Assembly: GCF_020283565.1 (NCBI RefSeq)
Contig: NC_060059.1
Location: forward strand, 37,502,338 to 37,566,337
Source of the DNA: Trifolium pratense
Lineage: Eukaryota > Streptophyta > Magnoliopsida > Fabales > Fabaceae
DNA length: 64,000 bases
Direction: 5' to 3'
A model generated the notes under the pieces. It made no database searches. It was not told the DNA's origin and saw only the letters and a list, made by a program, of their open reading frames with translations. Every line of letters starts with the position of its first letter. Position 1 is the first letter of the stretch. Positions 1-10,486 of this stretch are shown piece after piece. The position numbers were made by a program, and so were the translations under genes.

Positions 1-608
1 TCAGCTTTGGCACCCTTAGTTGGCACAGGAGCCTTGGCTGATGCCGCCGCAGGAGCCTTAGCACCCTCTGGTGGGGTTTGTGAATCAATTCCAGGGGCCA
101 CAATAGGTTTCACAATTTCGAGTATGGAAATGTTGTAGGGTTGGGAGAGAACAGTTTGGACAAGCTCATCATCGATCGGTGCATCTTTCACAGCGGATCC
201 AAAGGCCAGCGCACCCTCACCGATGAGTTTAACCCTAAGGAACCCTTGTTGGTTAACGGCGAGGCCTGAGGATTGGTAAAGGGTGGTCAACAATTCTCCA
301 GTATTGTGAGCCTCCATGAGCTTCTTTTCATCGAAAAAGTCAAGGATCACATGGGTGCTCAAGATGGCCTTGATAACCTGTGGAGATTTGCCAGAGATGG
401 AAGAGATCGCGGCATTACTAAGGGCGAGGACGGTGATGGTGTTGCGGCTGTTGATTTGGTCGACAAGCTTGGTTTCGGTGAGGTAATTGTTGAAGGTCGA
501 AAAATCGGGATTTTGACCTAACAATTTTGTGATGTTAAATGCATGAATGGAAGATGAGATTGCAAAGAAAATAGCCAAACAGAGAAAAGAAGAACTTTTG
601 AATCCCAT
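1..608 (-). CDS. Fasciclin-like arabinogalactan protein, 3' end outside window
   Basis: The minus-strand frame opens with an ATG at 606-608 and stays open for 202 codons to the window edge, so the C-terminus is missing from view. The protein starts MGFKSSSFLCLAIFF, a signal peptide of about 23 residues, followed by one FAS1 domain (about residues 24-165) with the TVLALSNAAI (H1-like) and STHVILDFFDEKKL (H2-like) blocks, then the start of an Ala/Pro/Lys-rich arabinogalactan region. It is close to the complete gene at 6494-7519 along the whole visible length, so the two are tandem duplicates in the same orientation. FLA proteins are secreted, O-glycosylated cell-surface proteins, usually GPI-anchored; single-FAS1 members such as Arabidopsis FLA3/5/14 include pollen-expressed ones. 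The specific subgroup is inferred, not proved. Confidence 0.9.
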   Translation of the reverse strand, partial: MGFKSSSFLCLAIFFAISSSIHAFNITKLLGQNPDFSTFNNYLTETKLVDQINSRNTITVLALSNAAISSISGKSPQVIKAILSTHVILDFFDEKKLMEAHNTGELLTTLYQSSGLAVNQQGFLRVKLIGEGALAFGSAVKDAPIDDELVQTVLSQPYNISILEIVKPIVAPGIDSQTPPEGAKAPAAASAKAPVPTKGAKA

Positions 609-1053
609 CTTTCCACACATTTACCGAAACCGAGCCTTGAAGAATGGAATGAATGTGAGGGTCTTTATATACGTTATGTGCTATGTTTAATTAAGGTTTT
701 TTACTTATTTTTAGGTTTTTGATCCAAATCTAATTTCGTCAATGTGACATGTGAACTTTTCAACATACTATTTTATGAAGAATTTGGATGGTTTAGCATA
801 GTTTGCATAATGAAACTAGTGGAGATGAAAAAATTGACTTTTTTATTTTATTGAATTGTGCATGCATTTATAGATTGTTACCCCCTTGAGTGATGTTTCT
901 AGTAGTGCCCTAGCATGGCTATATACATGTTTTTTTTTATAAAAATAATCTGAACATTTATATACTTTTTTCATATCGTACTTTTTTTTTTGTCCGGACT
1001 TTCATAACGATCGAGTATGGACTATGGATTATTACTTTTCTCCATATGAGGAG
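609..1053 (-). promoter_or_regulatory. Upstream region of the partial FLA gene with TATA box
   Basis: A TATATAAA box reading on the minus strand lies at 664-671, about 56 bases upstream of the ATG. The bases between TATA and ATG (GTGAGGGT, GGAATG) recur upstream of the second FLA gene, so the core promoter was duplicated with the gene. Beyond 700 the sequence is AT-rich and I see nothing else in it. Confidence 0.6.
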
Positions 1054-1919
1054 TGCTAGCAACTAGGGGTGATCGCAGTGCGGTTTGGTTCGGTTTTGAG
1101 CATAAAAGTCATCCTAACCGCGAGATAAAAATGCATGCGGTTCGGTTTGGTTCGGTTGATTTTTAAAAAGTCATCCAAACCAAACCAATGCGGTTTGGAT
1201 CGGTTCGGTTTGTGCGGTTTAAAACATAACGATTGTACCGAACAATTTTAAGCATAAAAAAAAATAAAAAATTGAAGTTCCAAAATAACATTGTAGTACC
1301 AACAAAAATTATTTATCCAAAATAACATTATAGTAACTTACAATTTTAAATATATAAAAAAATTGAATTTTCAAAATAACATCACGGTACCGATAAAATT
1401 TGTTTATTTAAAATAACATTACAACACCAAAATAAAATTTCAGTACAAAAAATAAAAACAACTTGAAGTTCGATTAATTTGGTCGACTGACTTGGTAATT
1501 GGGCATGTATATTGGAATATAAATATATTTTCTTTTACGATATTGGAATATAAATATATAATAGTAACTTAATGCGGTTTTTGCGGTTATCCGCGGTTTT
1601 TGCGGTTTGCGGTTTTGCGGTTTGCGGTTCAGTAAGAAAGCCATCCAAATACATCCAAACCAAATGCGGTTTTTACGGTTTTCGGTTTGGTTTGGTTCGA
1701 TTTGCGGTTTTACTTTTGGATTGGTTCGGATACGATCACCCCTACTAGCAACACACTCTTTAACAAACACACTCCAACACACTCTCTTTTATTGGTTGAA
1801 ATTCACATGGGTCCCATAAAAGTTATATGGGTCCACATTTTTTTATGGGACCCATGTGAATTTCAACCAATAAAAGAGAGTGTGTTGGAGTGTGTTTGTT
1901 AAAGAGTGTGTTGCTAGCA
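1054..1919. mobile_element. Foldback MITE (TGCTAGCAAC ends), split by a hAT element
   Basis: The bases 1745-1823 and 1842-1919 are inverted copies of one another over roughly 77 bp with essentially no mismatch, ending in TGCTAGCA, with a loop of about 20 bases. The left tip (TGCTAGCAAC at 1054-1063) is separated from the rest by the hAT element 1064-1744 and its target duplication. A second copy is at 62971-63140. I could not define a target duplication for this family, so superfamily is open. Confidence 0.8.
1064..1744. mobile_element. Non-autonomous hAT element A
   Basis: Terminal inverted repeats TAGGGGTGATCG / CGATCACCCCTA are flanked by an exact 8-bp duplication, ctagcaac, at 1056-1063 and 1745-1752. 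Eight-base duplications and a TAGGG start are hallmarks of hAT transposons. The arms are built from degenerate short repeats (cggtttggttcggtt and the like) in inverted orientation; the middle is AT-rich. There is no transposase. It sits inside a foldback MITE. Confidence 0.88.
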
Positions 1920-1966
1920 TTATTCTTCTCGATATTCATCACTATTTCACATAGAATAGTTAGATA

Positions 1967-2107
1967 ACGGTCTAATAAGTCATAGCTCAACTGACAAAAA
2001 TTGTCGAAATTATTAGATCGGATGTCGTGACCCGCGTTCAAACCCGGGATCTCATAATTATGTGAATTTATTTTCAGTGGATTGCCACTTCATCTAAGAC
2101 AAAAAAA
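1967..2107 (+). mobile_element. tRNA-derived SINE with 12-bp target duplication
   Basis: The element has a box-A-like TAGCTCAACTGAC, a box-B-like GCGTTCAAACCC, and a 3' A-run. It is flanked by the direct repeat aatagttagata at 1955-1966 and 2108-2119. This is the organisation of a Pol III SINE mobilised by a LINE. Confidence 0.75.
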
Positions 2108-2672
2108 AATAGTTAGATATATAATGACACAAAAAGTTCTAATTTATCAAGAATTAGTATATATGTTAGCATGTAACATGCACAGGATTATTTTCTTTTT
2201 TAATATTATTTATGTATTTATTTTAATATATTATTTGAGTAAGTTGATTTGAAATTCTATGATAAAATTGAGATAGTTTTTTTTGGTGGCTCTGCAAGTG
2301 CACAGAATCGCAACCAAGTAATAAAGTGATAAGTTATCGTTCTCCACAGAGATTGTGCCAAAATTACTAGTTTCGCTTAGGAATAGTTTTGCATTCGTTT
2401 TGTTGTTTAGAGATAGTTGTGCGGGTAAAAATAAAGTGCAGGAAAATAAATGACAGTAAAATAAATAAAGGTGTGTGTGTATCCACACGGGGTGGTTAAG
2501 TGTTTTCGAATCCCTCCCCTACTCCTACTTGGTGGTTAATTCCCTTGTTCCCCTCTATCAGGATTAGACTTTATAAAATAGGTTCAGAAGCACTCGTTCC
2601 CTATTTCTATTACAGACTGGTCAGAGCCTAGTTTAGGTTGTCTTACTCTGCGTAAATATCCTCGCCCCATTC

Positions 2673-2984
2673 TGTAATACCCGAGGCCGAACACATCGTA
2701 ATGAGAGGGATCTTGAGGCTGTGCAGGTATGGGACTGCATGGTTGAAGGAAGGCTTATAAGGATTGATGGGTACTACCTATACCAACAAGATGCATCTTC
2801 TTTTCGGTAGCTCATTCGATAAGAACTCCACAGTTAAGCGTGCTTGACTTGGAGTAGTCTTTGGATGGGTGACCTTCTGGGAAGTTTCCCGGAAAGCGTG
2901 CGAGTGAGGACAAAGCACGCTGAAAAGACTCGTGTTGGTTTGTGGGGTCAGTCGGTCATCCTAAAAGCAGTGAGGGATGTTACA
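2673..2984 (+). repeat. Cassandra 5' LTR with 5S-rRNA-like segment
   Basis: The 312-bp 5' LTR has a 5S-like A box (AAGCGTGCTTG) and C box (GGATGGGTGACC) within 2832-2885, which would give a Pol III internal promoter. Confidence 0.88.
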
Positions 2985-3055
2985 AATGGTATCAGAGCAA
3001 GACCTCTCCTAGTACGATGTGGTTCGGGGACGAACCAAGCGGAAGTTGGTGGGCA

Positions 3056-3367
3056 TGTAATACCCGAGGCCGAACACATCGGAATGAGAGGGATCCTGAG
3101 GCTGTGGAGGTATGGGACTGCATGGTTGAAGGAAGGCTTATAAGGATTGATTGATACTACCTATATCAACAAGATGCATCTTCTTTTCGGGAGCCTATCA
3201 AATAAGAACTACATAGTTAAGCGTGCTTGACTTAGAGTAGTATTTGGATGGGTGACCTTCTGGGAAGTTTCCTAGAACGCATGTGAGTGAGGACAAAAAC
3301 ATGCTGAAAAGACTCGTGTTGGTTTGTGGGTCAGTCGGTCATCCTAAAAGCAGTGAGGGATGTTACA
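3056..3367 (+). repeat. Cassandra 3' LTR with 5S-rRNA-like segment
   Basis: The 312-bp 3' LTR has the same layout as the 5' LTR, with the 5S-like segment at 3214-3268. The segment downstream of the C box is more diverged than in the 5' LTR. Confidence 0.88.
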
Positions 3368-3970
3368 CATTCGGTTCCACTTTTTCGTTTAAACTTAGGT
3401 ATCCTTACTCTTAAGGCTCAATGTGTCGCAAGCTGTCACGTGTGCCTCAAACTAGTCCTAACTCTGACTTCAGGTAGAATTTATCGTTCTTTACTTAGCT
3501 TTAATCATATACTAAGACCTTAGATACTGAACTTAATGGTCTCATGTTGGACCTTAGCACACCGTCTTTCGTTCGGGATAATTAGCTTCGTTTCCTATCT
3601 GATATCCACTAATTTCCTTAGATTTTATTCTAATGTGATCAATATTAAAATAAAATAAAAAACCGGACAATAAAAGAGTTTCAATAGGAACAACTGAATT
3701 TATACCCAAATTATACAAAATCAAGCATTCATAAGGGAGTTCATCGACTCCACCTAACCTAGGAAAAATAAATTACAAAGACAATAAAGAAAAGAACATT
3801 ATTGGCCTTGGAGTTCCTAGGCCCTCCTTTCCTCCTCCTTAGAGTTCTCCTAACTCTATAGTGAATATCATTATTGTTGAGTGATTTTTGAATGAATAAT
3901 AGTGAAGGAGGAATGCTCTATTTATAGTTTTTCAGCTGAGTTTGGGCTTTATCTGCGCGTCCATCGCACC

Positions 3971-4115
3971 CATCGTGGCCACGATGTCGTGTAATTTCAC
4001 CTCATCGTGGCCACGATGGATCATATCATGGTATGATGGAAGATTTTCTCCAGATTTTCTGTTTTTTTCAACCGCCTTTCATCGTGCCACGATGAGAAGT
4101 CATCGTGATACGATG
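3971..4115. repeat. Cluster of CATCGTG palindromes
   Basis: Perfect 15-16 base palindromes of the type CATCGTGGCCACGATG occur at 3971-3986, 4003-4018 and 4080-4094. A related CATCGT-GAT-ACGATG is at 4101-4115 and a decayed one near 4158. They lie in the right part of the dispersed repeat that Cassandra entered. Confidence 0.75.
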
Positions 4116-4150
4116 GAAAAGATTTGTTGCAGATTTTCTTCAATTTAAAT

Positions 4151-5312
4151 TGTCTTCTCATCGCGCCACGCTGAAAAAGATACGACGGAAAATATTATTT
4201 CTCTCATTTTCATCCCCGAGACTATATAGTGACCTTATAAATATAAAATAATTATAAACTTAATTCTCAAATGAAAATTTAATTGATCAAGATGCATTTT
4301 TAATAGTGGGATAGAAAGTGCTCTGCGTTTCTCATTTTACACATCAGTGGGAGATTCTCTCTCTCTATTTATATATATATCTCCCACAGGATAATTTTCA
4401 TTTTCTTAATAATATTTATTTGCTTATGTTCTTTTTTTCTTTTGAAAGGTTGTCTATGTCATTTTTCATTTTTATTATTTTGAATGTTGTCTATATTTTT
4501 CTTTCAATTGCTTATGAGATTGATTTTATATAATTTACTTGAGTATAAAAATACGATATATGTTTAAGGATGTTACAGCTGCATAGGAAGTTCTCCCTCA
4601 TTCCATGTTCCCTGTTCAACAAAACTAAGATATTCTCTCCCTCTCTCTCGCGTCTCTATCTCCCAAGACTCTGTAGGGACTCCATCAATAAAAAAAATAA
4701 ATGTAAATTTTATACCATTTTTCAAATGAATATTAATATACTTTGACGATGTTCCTATTTTCAAACTTTTTTTTTGTCATTGTACCACAAAAAAAAAATA
4801 AAAAATCTTCACGCGTAAATGTCAAATGTAAAAGTCTATGTATGGGTCTCCACCCACATTGATAAATTAGCATCCCTAAAAAGGTTTCTTTACGCTTGAA
4901 ATTGGAATTATAAAAAAAGTTATAGATTATAAAAAATTAAAATTATATTAATTTATTTTAGGTTTCTTATAGATTTCATCAGCTAGATGTAATCTAATGA
5001 AAGTGTAATGGACACAAAATATGCAAAAACTCTTGTAGCCAAAATTTAAATTTTAATTATTCAATGTGTATTTTTAATAGTGGATAGAGAGGCAAATAAT
5101 AAAAAATGATTAGCCTTAATTGTCAATTTTAGAAATATGGTTGATTTCTCCAAAATCATAGATGATTCATAAATATTACAAAATCAAATCTAAACTGTTT
5201 TTTAATAGGAACTAAACCTAGATTTTTTCAATTTTACGGGGTATATTGATGGTTTTAACTCTACGAGACAAACACTGAATACAACTATAGAAGTACAAAG
5301 TTAGTTCCTTTT
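4151..5312. other. AT-rich intergenic sequence
   Basis: I see no gene or bounded element here, only homopolymer runs and short AT-rich motifs. Confidence 0.5.
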
Positions 5313-5655
5313 GGGTGCGTTTTTTTTTTTTTTTTGATAATCTTTTTTTTGGTGCGTGGCTAAAAAATAGGGGACTGGACTAAACAATTTTTGTTGTATC
5401 CGGTTTGATTTGAAATTGATTATGGGACTTGACAAATTAGGTAGTAAGCGACAAGACAAAAACAAAATTTTTTGTCCCTCACTAAACCACAGGACAACTT
5501 TTTGTCCACAGTACAACTATAAAAAATACGAAAATATCCGTTTCATTTTGGAATACAAAAATATTATCGTCCTATATCTCTCCGGTATAGTTTTATTCTG
5601 TCATGTATTATCTTGTTTTGTCCAGTTCTTATTGTTTTACGAATCAAACGCACCC
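5313..5655. mobile_element. Small inverted-repeat MITE (GGGTGCG ends)
   Basis: The ends read GGGTGCG and CGCACCC, with ttt on both sides. The inner flanks are partly complementary. A three-base duplication and GGG termini fit a PIF/Harbinger-type MITE, but ttt in a T-rich context is weak evidence. Confidence 0.5.
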
Positions 5656-6493
5656 TTTATATTTATTATTTGACAAATAGATGTATCCAGATGGAGAAAC
5701 ATGTAGAACTAATTAGGAAATGGAATCGAAATAAATCACAAAGAGATATGGTGCGATAAATATTTTAAGTGAATAAATATTAGCCTTTGGATTAAATAAA
5801 ATCAACGGATAATATTTGATGTCAAAATAAACTTTGACACCTGGTGTCAACGGATCCTGACTCTTTTGTGAAAATTTTAATTAGAATATTAACAATAACA
5901 TATTTTGTTGTAATATAATGTTAATATATGTTAACAAGTGACACTACTTACTGTGTCTATATTATTATATTATTAGTTATATTTATATTTATGTAGTAGA
6001 ATGGTTTGGAGCGGGGTGCAACTCATGCTTGCATTCCCCTGATGGATTTTTTTTTCTTATAAAATGTACACCTTTTGAAAACTTCCAAGTTTATGGATGT
6101 TATCTCAATTTCATATAATTCAATATTGAGTATTCATTATGATATATCAAAAATTAAATGGGAAACTTTAGTTCATTAAATTACATGCAAAATAAAAAAT
6201 ATAGATGAGAAGGGGAAATTCAAATATATTAATTGTAGTAAGTTATAATCAATAGGACAATGAAAAACAAAAAGAAATGAATCAAAATATATGTGCATAT
6301 CATATATTTTTGTTCCATTAAAATATCATAAATACTAAAACACACTGGACTTTGATGCAATTGACAAATAGTTTCAATAGCAACAAATCCATATAGTGTG
6401 TACTATCTTTATTCAAACGATCAAACTCTCACTTCTTGTATTATAATTAAAATATATAGACTCTTAAACACTGTTTTTTTTTTTTAAATCACC
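5656..6493. other. AT-rich intergenic sequence downstream of the second FLA gene
   Basis: No gene or clear repeat is visible. It includes the 3' flank of the minus-strand FLA gene. Confidence 0.5.
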
Positions 6494-7519
6494 CTACATA
6501 ACAACCAAGAGAGAAGCGAAGCACATCACTGCTCCAACCAAACCTACAATTGGCCTTGAAGAGCTGCTAGGAGTTGTAGAATCTGCAGCAGCCTCGCCAC
6601 CGGGACCAGCAGCCTCGCCACCAGGACCAGCAGCCTCGCCACCGGTTGTTGGGGTTACAGCTGGGGATTCAGTGACAACTTCAGAAGGTGGTGGAGCAGT
6701 AGTTGCAGCTTCCTCTGAAGAAGGAGTTTGAGCTCCAGTTGTTGGAGCATCAGCTTTGGCATCATGGGTAGGTGCTTCAGCAGACTTAGTTGGGGCTTTG
6801 GCATCGTCATTTGACACAGCTGGGGCTTTGGCTCCCTCAGTTGGCGCAGCGGATTTGGCTCCCTCAGTTGGCACGGGAGCCTTGGCTGATCCAGCAGGAG
6901 CCTTGGCTGGTGCAGTAGGAGCCTTGGTTGTTGCTGAAGGAGCCGAAGCACCCTCCGGTTTGGTTTTTGTTGCAGCGGGGGCTTGTCCGTTAGAAGGTGA
7001 GGCTGGGGTTTGTGAATCAATTCCAGGGGTCACAATAAGTTTGCTAATTTCGATTACGGAAATGTCAGGCTGGGAGACAACACTTTGGACAATCTCAGCA
7101 TCGGGCGCTGGAGCACCACTCACAGAGGATCCAAAGGCGATCGAACCCTCACCGATGAGTGCAGCCTTAAGTTTCCCTTGTTGGTAAAGAGTGGACATGA
7201 GTTTGCCAGGACCTATAATGTCTTGCATGAGCTTCTTTTCATCGACAAACTCAAGGATCACATGGGTGCTCAATATGGCCTTGATAACCTCTGGAGATTT
7301 CCCAGAGAGGGAAGAGAGAGCGCCATTATTAACGACGAGGACAGTCACGGTCTTTTGGCTGTTGATTTGGTCGACAAGCTTGGTTTCGGTGAGGTATTTG
7401 CTGAAGGTGGCATAATCGGGCTTGTCACCTAACAATTTTGTTATGTCTAATGCATCAATGGAAGATGAGATTGAAAGGAAAATAGTCAAGCACACAAAAT
7501 AACAGCTTTTGAACCCCAT
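6494..7519 (-). CDS. Fasciclin-like arabinogalactan protein, complete, single FAS1 domain
   Basis: This is an intronless 341-residue protein. Residues 1-23 form a signal peptide. Residues 24 to about 165 form one FAS1 domain with TVLVVNNGALSSL (H1 region) and STHVILEFVDEKKL (H2 region). Residues about 170-315 are rich in Pro, Ala, Ser and Thr with many AP, TP and SP pairs, the sites for Hyp-linked arabinogalactan. Three tandem copies of a GPGGEAA-like unit precede the end. The last 24 residues, after a Ser run, are hydrophobic and fit a GPI-anchor signal, so the mature protein should sit on the outer plasma-membrane leaflet or in the wall. The gene is a tandem copy of the one at 1-608. It resembles the Arabidopsis FLA3/5/14 group by having one FAS1 domain; the exact orthologue is not determined. 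Start chosen because the signal peptide follows directly and aligns with the duplicate. Confidence 0.93.
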   Translation of the reverse strand: MGFKSCYFVCLTIFLSISSSIDALDITKLLGDKPDYATFSKYLTETKLVDQINSQKTVTVLVVNNGALSSLSGKSPEVIKAILSTHVILEFVDEKKLMQDIIGPGKLMSTLYQQGKLKAALIGEGSIAFGSSVSGAPAPDAEIVQSVVSQPDISVIEISKLIVTPGIDSQTPASPSNGQAPAATKTKPEGASAPSATTKAPTAPAKAPAGSAKAPVPTEGAKSAAPTEGAKAPAVSNDDAKAPTKSAEAPTHDAKADAPTTGAQTPSSEEAATTAPPPSEVVTESPAVTPTTGGEAAGPGGEAAGPGGEAAADSTTPSSSSRPIVGLVGAVMCFASLLVVM

Positions 7520-7700
7520 CTTTCCAAAAAATTAATTTTTTCTATTTACTTTTTTTTCAAATCTATTTACTTTTTTTTTCTTTTTCTTTCGGATATTATG
7601 TCCGAAACCAAGCCTTAAAAAATGGAGGAATGTGAGGGTGTTTATATACATATAGTACATTCTATGAACCTCTCTATCTAACTATTTTATGAACATTTTG
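7520..7700 (-). promoter_or_regulatory. FLA promoter with TATA box and T-rich leader insert
   Basis: TATATAAA reading on the minus strand is at 7641-7648, in the same context (GTGAGGGTGTTTATAT on the plus strand) as at the first copy. The leader here is about 65 bases longer because of a T-rich stretch near 7536-7590 that holds a short tandem repeat (tctatttactttttttt). That stretch is absent from the duplicate. Confidence 0.6.
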
Positions 7701-8325
7701 GATGGTTTAGCATGATTTGCTTAATGAAATAAGTGGAGATGAGAAAATTAATGTGTATTTTTAGGTTGATCATGACTAGTTTAAAATTTCGTAAAGGTAA
7801 AAACGATTGGTGTTTAATTAACGCAACGAATGTATGGTTTCTTAAAATTATTGACTCGTGAAGGCCATACAATGTTGCTGAAAAAACGGTAACAACTTTT
7901 TTAGGCATGGTGATAATGTAAGTAATAGATTTTTATTTTATTTTTGACTAAAATGTAAGTAATAGATATCAATTAGTATTTTTGCTTCAGATTGTTCGTG
8001 GGGAAAATTTTTGCAAATGAATCCGCATAAAAAAAAATTGCGGAAATAAAATTGCCAAAACTTTCCTTTAAATAATTTGTTGGTATCATTAAATAAACAA
8101 TTTTATTTTAAATTTTTATATTTTCAGTATCTCTAACAGTAATTATTAAATGGAATCATTTTTTGAGATAATAAAATTTTACAGGGACATTGTATTATAC
8201 ATGTAGAGCTGGAGTTTAAATCTCGGACGCCCCACTTTTGTGTTAGATAATAAGTTATTAGACTTATGTTATGGCCCTTTAATTTCTAAGTACTAGTCTA
8301 TTCATTAAGTTTTGCATCATTTTTA
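7701..8325. other. Intergenic; possible SINE relic near 8195-8260
   Basis: Mostly AT-rich with no gene. Bases about 8195-8260 (ggagtttaaatctcggacgc) look like a decayed box-B segment of a tRNA-derived SINE, but no ends are visible. Confidence 0.3.
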
Positions 8326-8567
8326 CTCCTTCCGTCCTAAATTTTTAGTCTTTTTAGCTTTTTAATTTTGTCCCAAAATTTTAGTTCTTTTAAGAAACCA
8401 ATGCACATTTAGTGATATTTTACCATTTGTACCCTTACAAAAGTTAAAGCATTAATTAAATATATTTTCTCTTTCTTAATAAAGTAAGGGTAAAAATGAC
8501 TTTTACTTATCATTTCTTAATCTTCATGCAAAACTTCAAAAAGACTAAAATTTTGGGACGAAGGGAG
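8326..8567. mobile_element. Stowaway-type MITE
   Basis: Inverted termini CTCCTTCCGTCC / GGGACGAAGGGAG flanked by TA on both sides are the mark of Tc1/mariner-derived Stowaway MITEs. Subterminal bases also pair (ctaaatttttagtc against gactaaaattttg). Confidence 0.85.
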
Positions 8568-8933
8568 TAGTATGTTATCTCTTTTATAAGAGAAAGAGAG
8601 ATGGAAGAGAGTTTCACCAAGTTAGACCACCGGAAGGAATGGAATGATGGCTTACACCACTAGGATAGGAGCTATTCCACCAAGATCAAATGAGGTCTTG
8701 ATTGTAATGTTATCAAACCCTAGTCATCTTCTTTGCTGGTTATCTATGTTGTTAACATTATCCACTTTAAAAGTGGAACTTCTAACCACTATAGTACTTG
8801 ACAAAAAAATTATAAAATAATTCAAAACTTTCGATGTTAAATCAATTGTTTGAAAGATAAAATTAAAGAAATTTTAAAGTGAAGGAGTTTTGTGAAGTGT
8901 TTTGAGTGAAGATTTGAATTTTATATTTTTTTG

Positions 8934-9760
8934 ACTTAAATGCAATTTTATCCCTCCTATTTTAAAATCTGGAATTTTAACTCCTATTTTATAATTCTTT
9001 GAATTTTCCCCTGTATAATATTTGACTCATATTTGCTTATACACTTTAGCTAGACTAATCTTATATCATAAGCACACTAGTGTTAGTATAAAATAGCTTC
9101 ATATATGTTCATAAATTGCCAATTTCGATAAGATTTTCATAATAATTTATGAAACAAAAAAACAACTTTTAACTTATACAATAACTTATATATAAACATC
9201 TATGATAAATACGTATCCGGTGCTTAATCTCGTTCAAGAAATTTAAGACATGTTTAGCATACAAGTACTCAGAAGTTACATCATAAACCACATTGAATAT
9301 TTATTTTTAAAAAAATCAACAAAATTTTATTAAAAATCAAAAGAGATATAGAGGCTTTATGCAGCCAAGGCAGCAGGCAGGCACAACAAAATTGCCCTAC
9401 ATTTAAACTAGTCACAACATCATGAGATAAACATGAAGCCAGAAAAAAAAAAAGAAAAACCAGTTACATGGGACATAAAAATAGCTGCAGCAGAAACTAA
9501 AAAACCACTCTAGCCATATCACATTGCATACAATTGGCTCCGACAACCACTTATATAATAAGCAAGAACTCCCTTTTTGATCTTCCAATCCATCATTGAG
9601 TACTTAATCTCAATATAAGTTTTAATGATTTGATCATAAAATATGAGTAAAACGGCAAAATCCAAAGAATTATAAAATAAGAGGGTTAAATTTCCGGATT
9701 TTAAAATAGAGGGTAAAATTCCGATTTAATCAAAATATGGGGTAAAACTGCATTTAAGAC
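8934..9760. mobile_element. Inverted-repeat element flanked by a 12-bp direct repeat
   Basis: Left end ACTTAAATGCAATTTTA and right end AAAACTGCATTTAAGAC are inverted copies, and the similarity extends some 90 bases inwards. Both flanks carry tatatttttttg (8922-8933 and 9761-9772). MULE-type elements make about 9-bp duplications, so a MULE relative is plausible, but the duplication is low-complexity. The interior (e.g. gcagccaaggcagcaggc near 9361) is not recognised. Confidence 0.6.
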
Positions 9761-10486
9761 TATATTTTTTTGCAAATAAAAGGGGCTTAAACCCAAACAA
9801 AGCTACACAAAAATAACATGAATAGAAACTCTAATAGTATTAGCAATACACAACTTGCTCAATGAGAAATGTATAGGCTTATCCATGTAAAGATACTCTC
9901 ATTTAAGATGCAACTCAAAATCAACTAAAGTTGCAAAAATCTCCAATTCTAGCATCAAGTTAAAATTATGGAGGCAAAACTAATTCTACTCAAAAGCCTC
10001 CAAACATCTTAAATTTAATTCTTCAGCTCGAAAATCAATTTTAAACTCCTCAAACAAAAGAGCCAAACATACACAGTGGTTAACACTAATGATACAACAC
10101 TATTGAATTCAGGTGCCTTATTAAAGGTGAGATTTTTGAAATGGATCATTTAAGCAAGATAAAATTCATAGAAAAAACAGATATTTAACGAGACATAAGA
10201 AATAAGAAGGGACCAAAATATATATCTTGGAATTTGTCTGAATATTCATATGAAATCTGAATATGATTCCCCTAAAACCCAAAATCAACGGTTCTCATCC
10301 AAGACCGTTAAGATATCCAAAATAACTATCTAAACTCATAAGTTGCCTAATCTCAAAATACCAACCACAAAGGCAACATCTAATACATTGTTTCATATAG
10401 GTATCCAAGATTTTTTACCAAAAAATCAGTTTTTCTAACTCAACTACACAAGTCAAGCTAAGAGGGAAGCTGTGAAACAACTAGAG
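9761..10486. other. Intergenic, 3' flank of the SelH-like gene
   Basis: No separate gene is seen. It should include the 3' UTR of the minus-strand gene that ends at 10487. Confidence 0.5.

Larger units (their letters stand above)
2673..3367 (+). mobile_element. Cassandra TRIM retrotransposon, complete
   Basis: Two 312-bp direct repeats (LTRs 2673-2984 and 3056-3367) begin TGTAATACCC and end GATGTTACA. A primer-binding site TGGTATCAGAGC (complement of initiator tRNA-Met) is at 2987-2998, and a purine-rich tract precedes the 3' LTR. The 5-bp target duplication cattc is at 2668-2672 and 3368-3372. Each LTR holds sequence like the 5S rRNA internal promoter (AAGCGTGCTTG and GGATGGGTGACC) at 2832-2885 and 3214-3268, the defining trait of Cassandra. 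Only about 70 bases separate the LTRs, so no proteins are encoded. The LTRs differ at a good number of positions, so the insertion is not recent. Confidence 0.92.
2275..4150. repeat. Dispersed plant repeat of unclear class, interrupted by Cassandra
   Basis: The stretch from about 2280 (ctgcaagtgcacagaatcgc) to about 4150 has a base composition unlike its AT-rich flanks and resembles a repeat seen in many plant genomes, probably part of a retroelement. This recognition is from memory of similar plant repeats. A Cassandra element at 2673-3367 interrupts it cleanly. No coding potential is visible. Confidence 0.45.

Noticed and set aside
1474..1819. Open frames rich in RKPQN or RFxGFxF
   Set aside because: They lie entirely within hAT element A and reflect its arm repeats.
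2832..3268. 5S rRNA genes
   Set aside because: The 5S-like segments are partial and lie in LTRs bounded by TG...CA with PBS and target duplication, so this is Cassandra.
6655..7432. Open frames overlapping the complete FLA gene on both strands
   Set aside because: They are shadows of the Pro/Ala-rich coding sequence and of FAS1 codons; the FLA frame alone has a signal peptide, domain and GPI signal.
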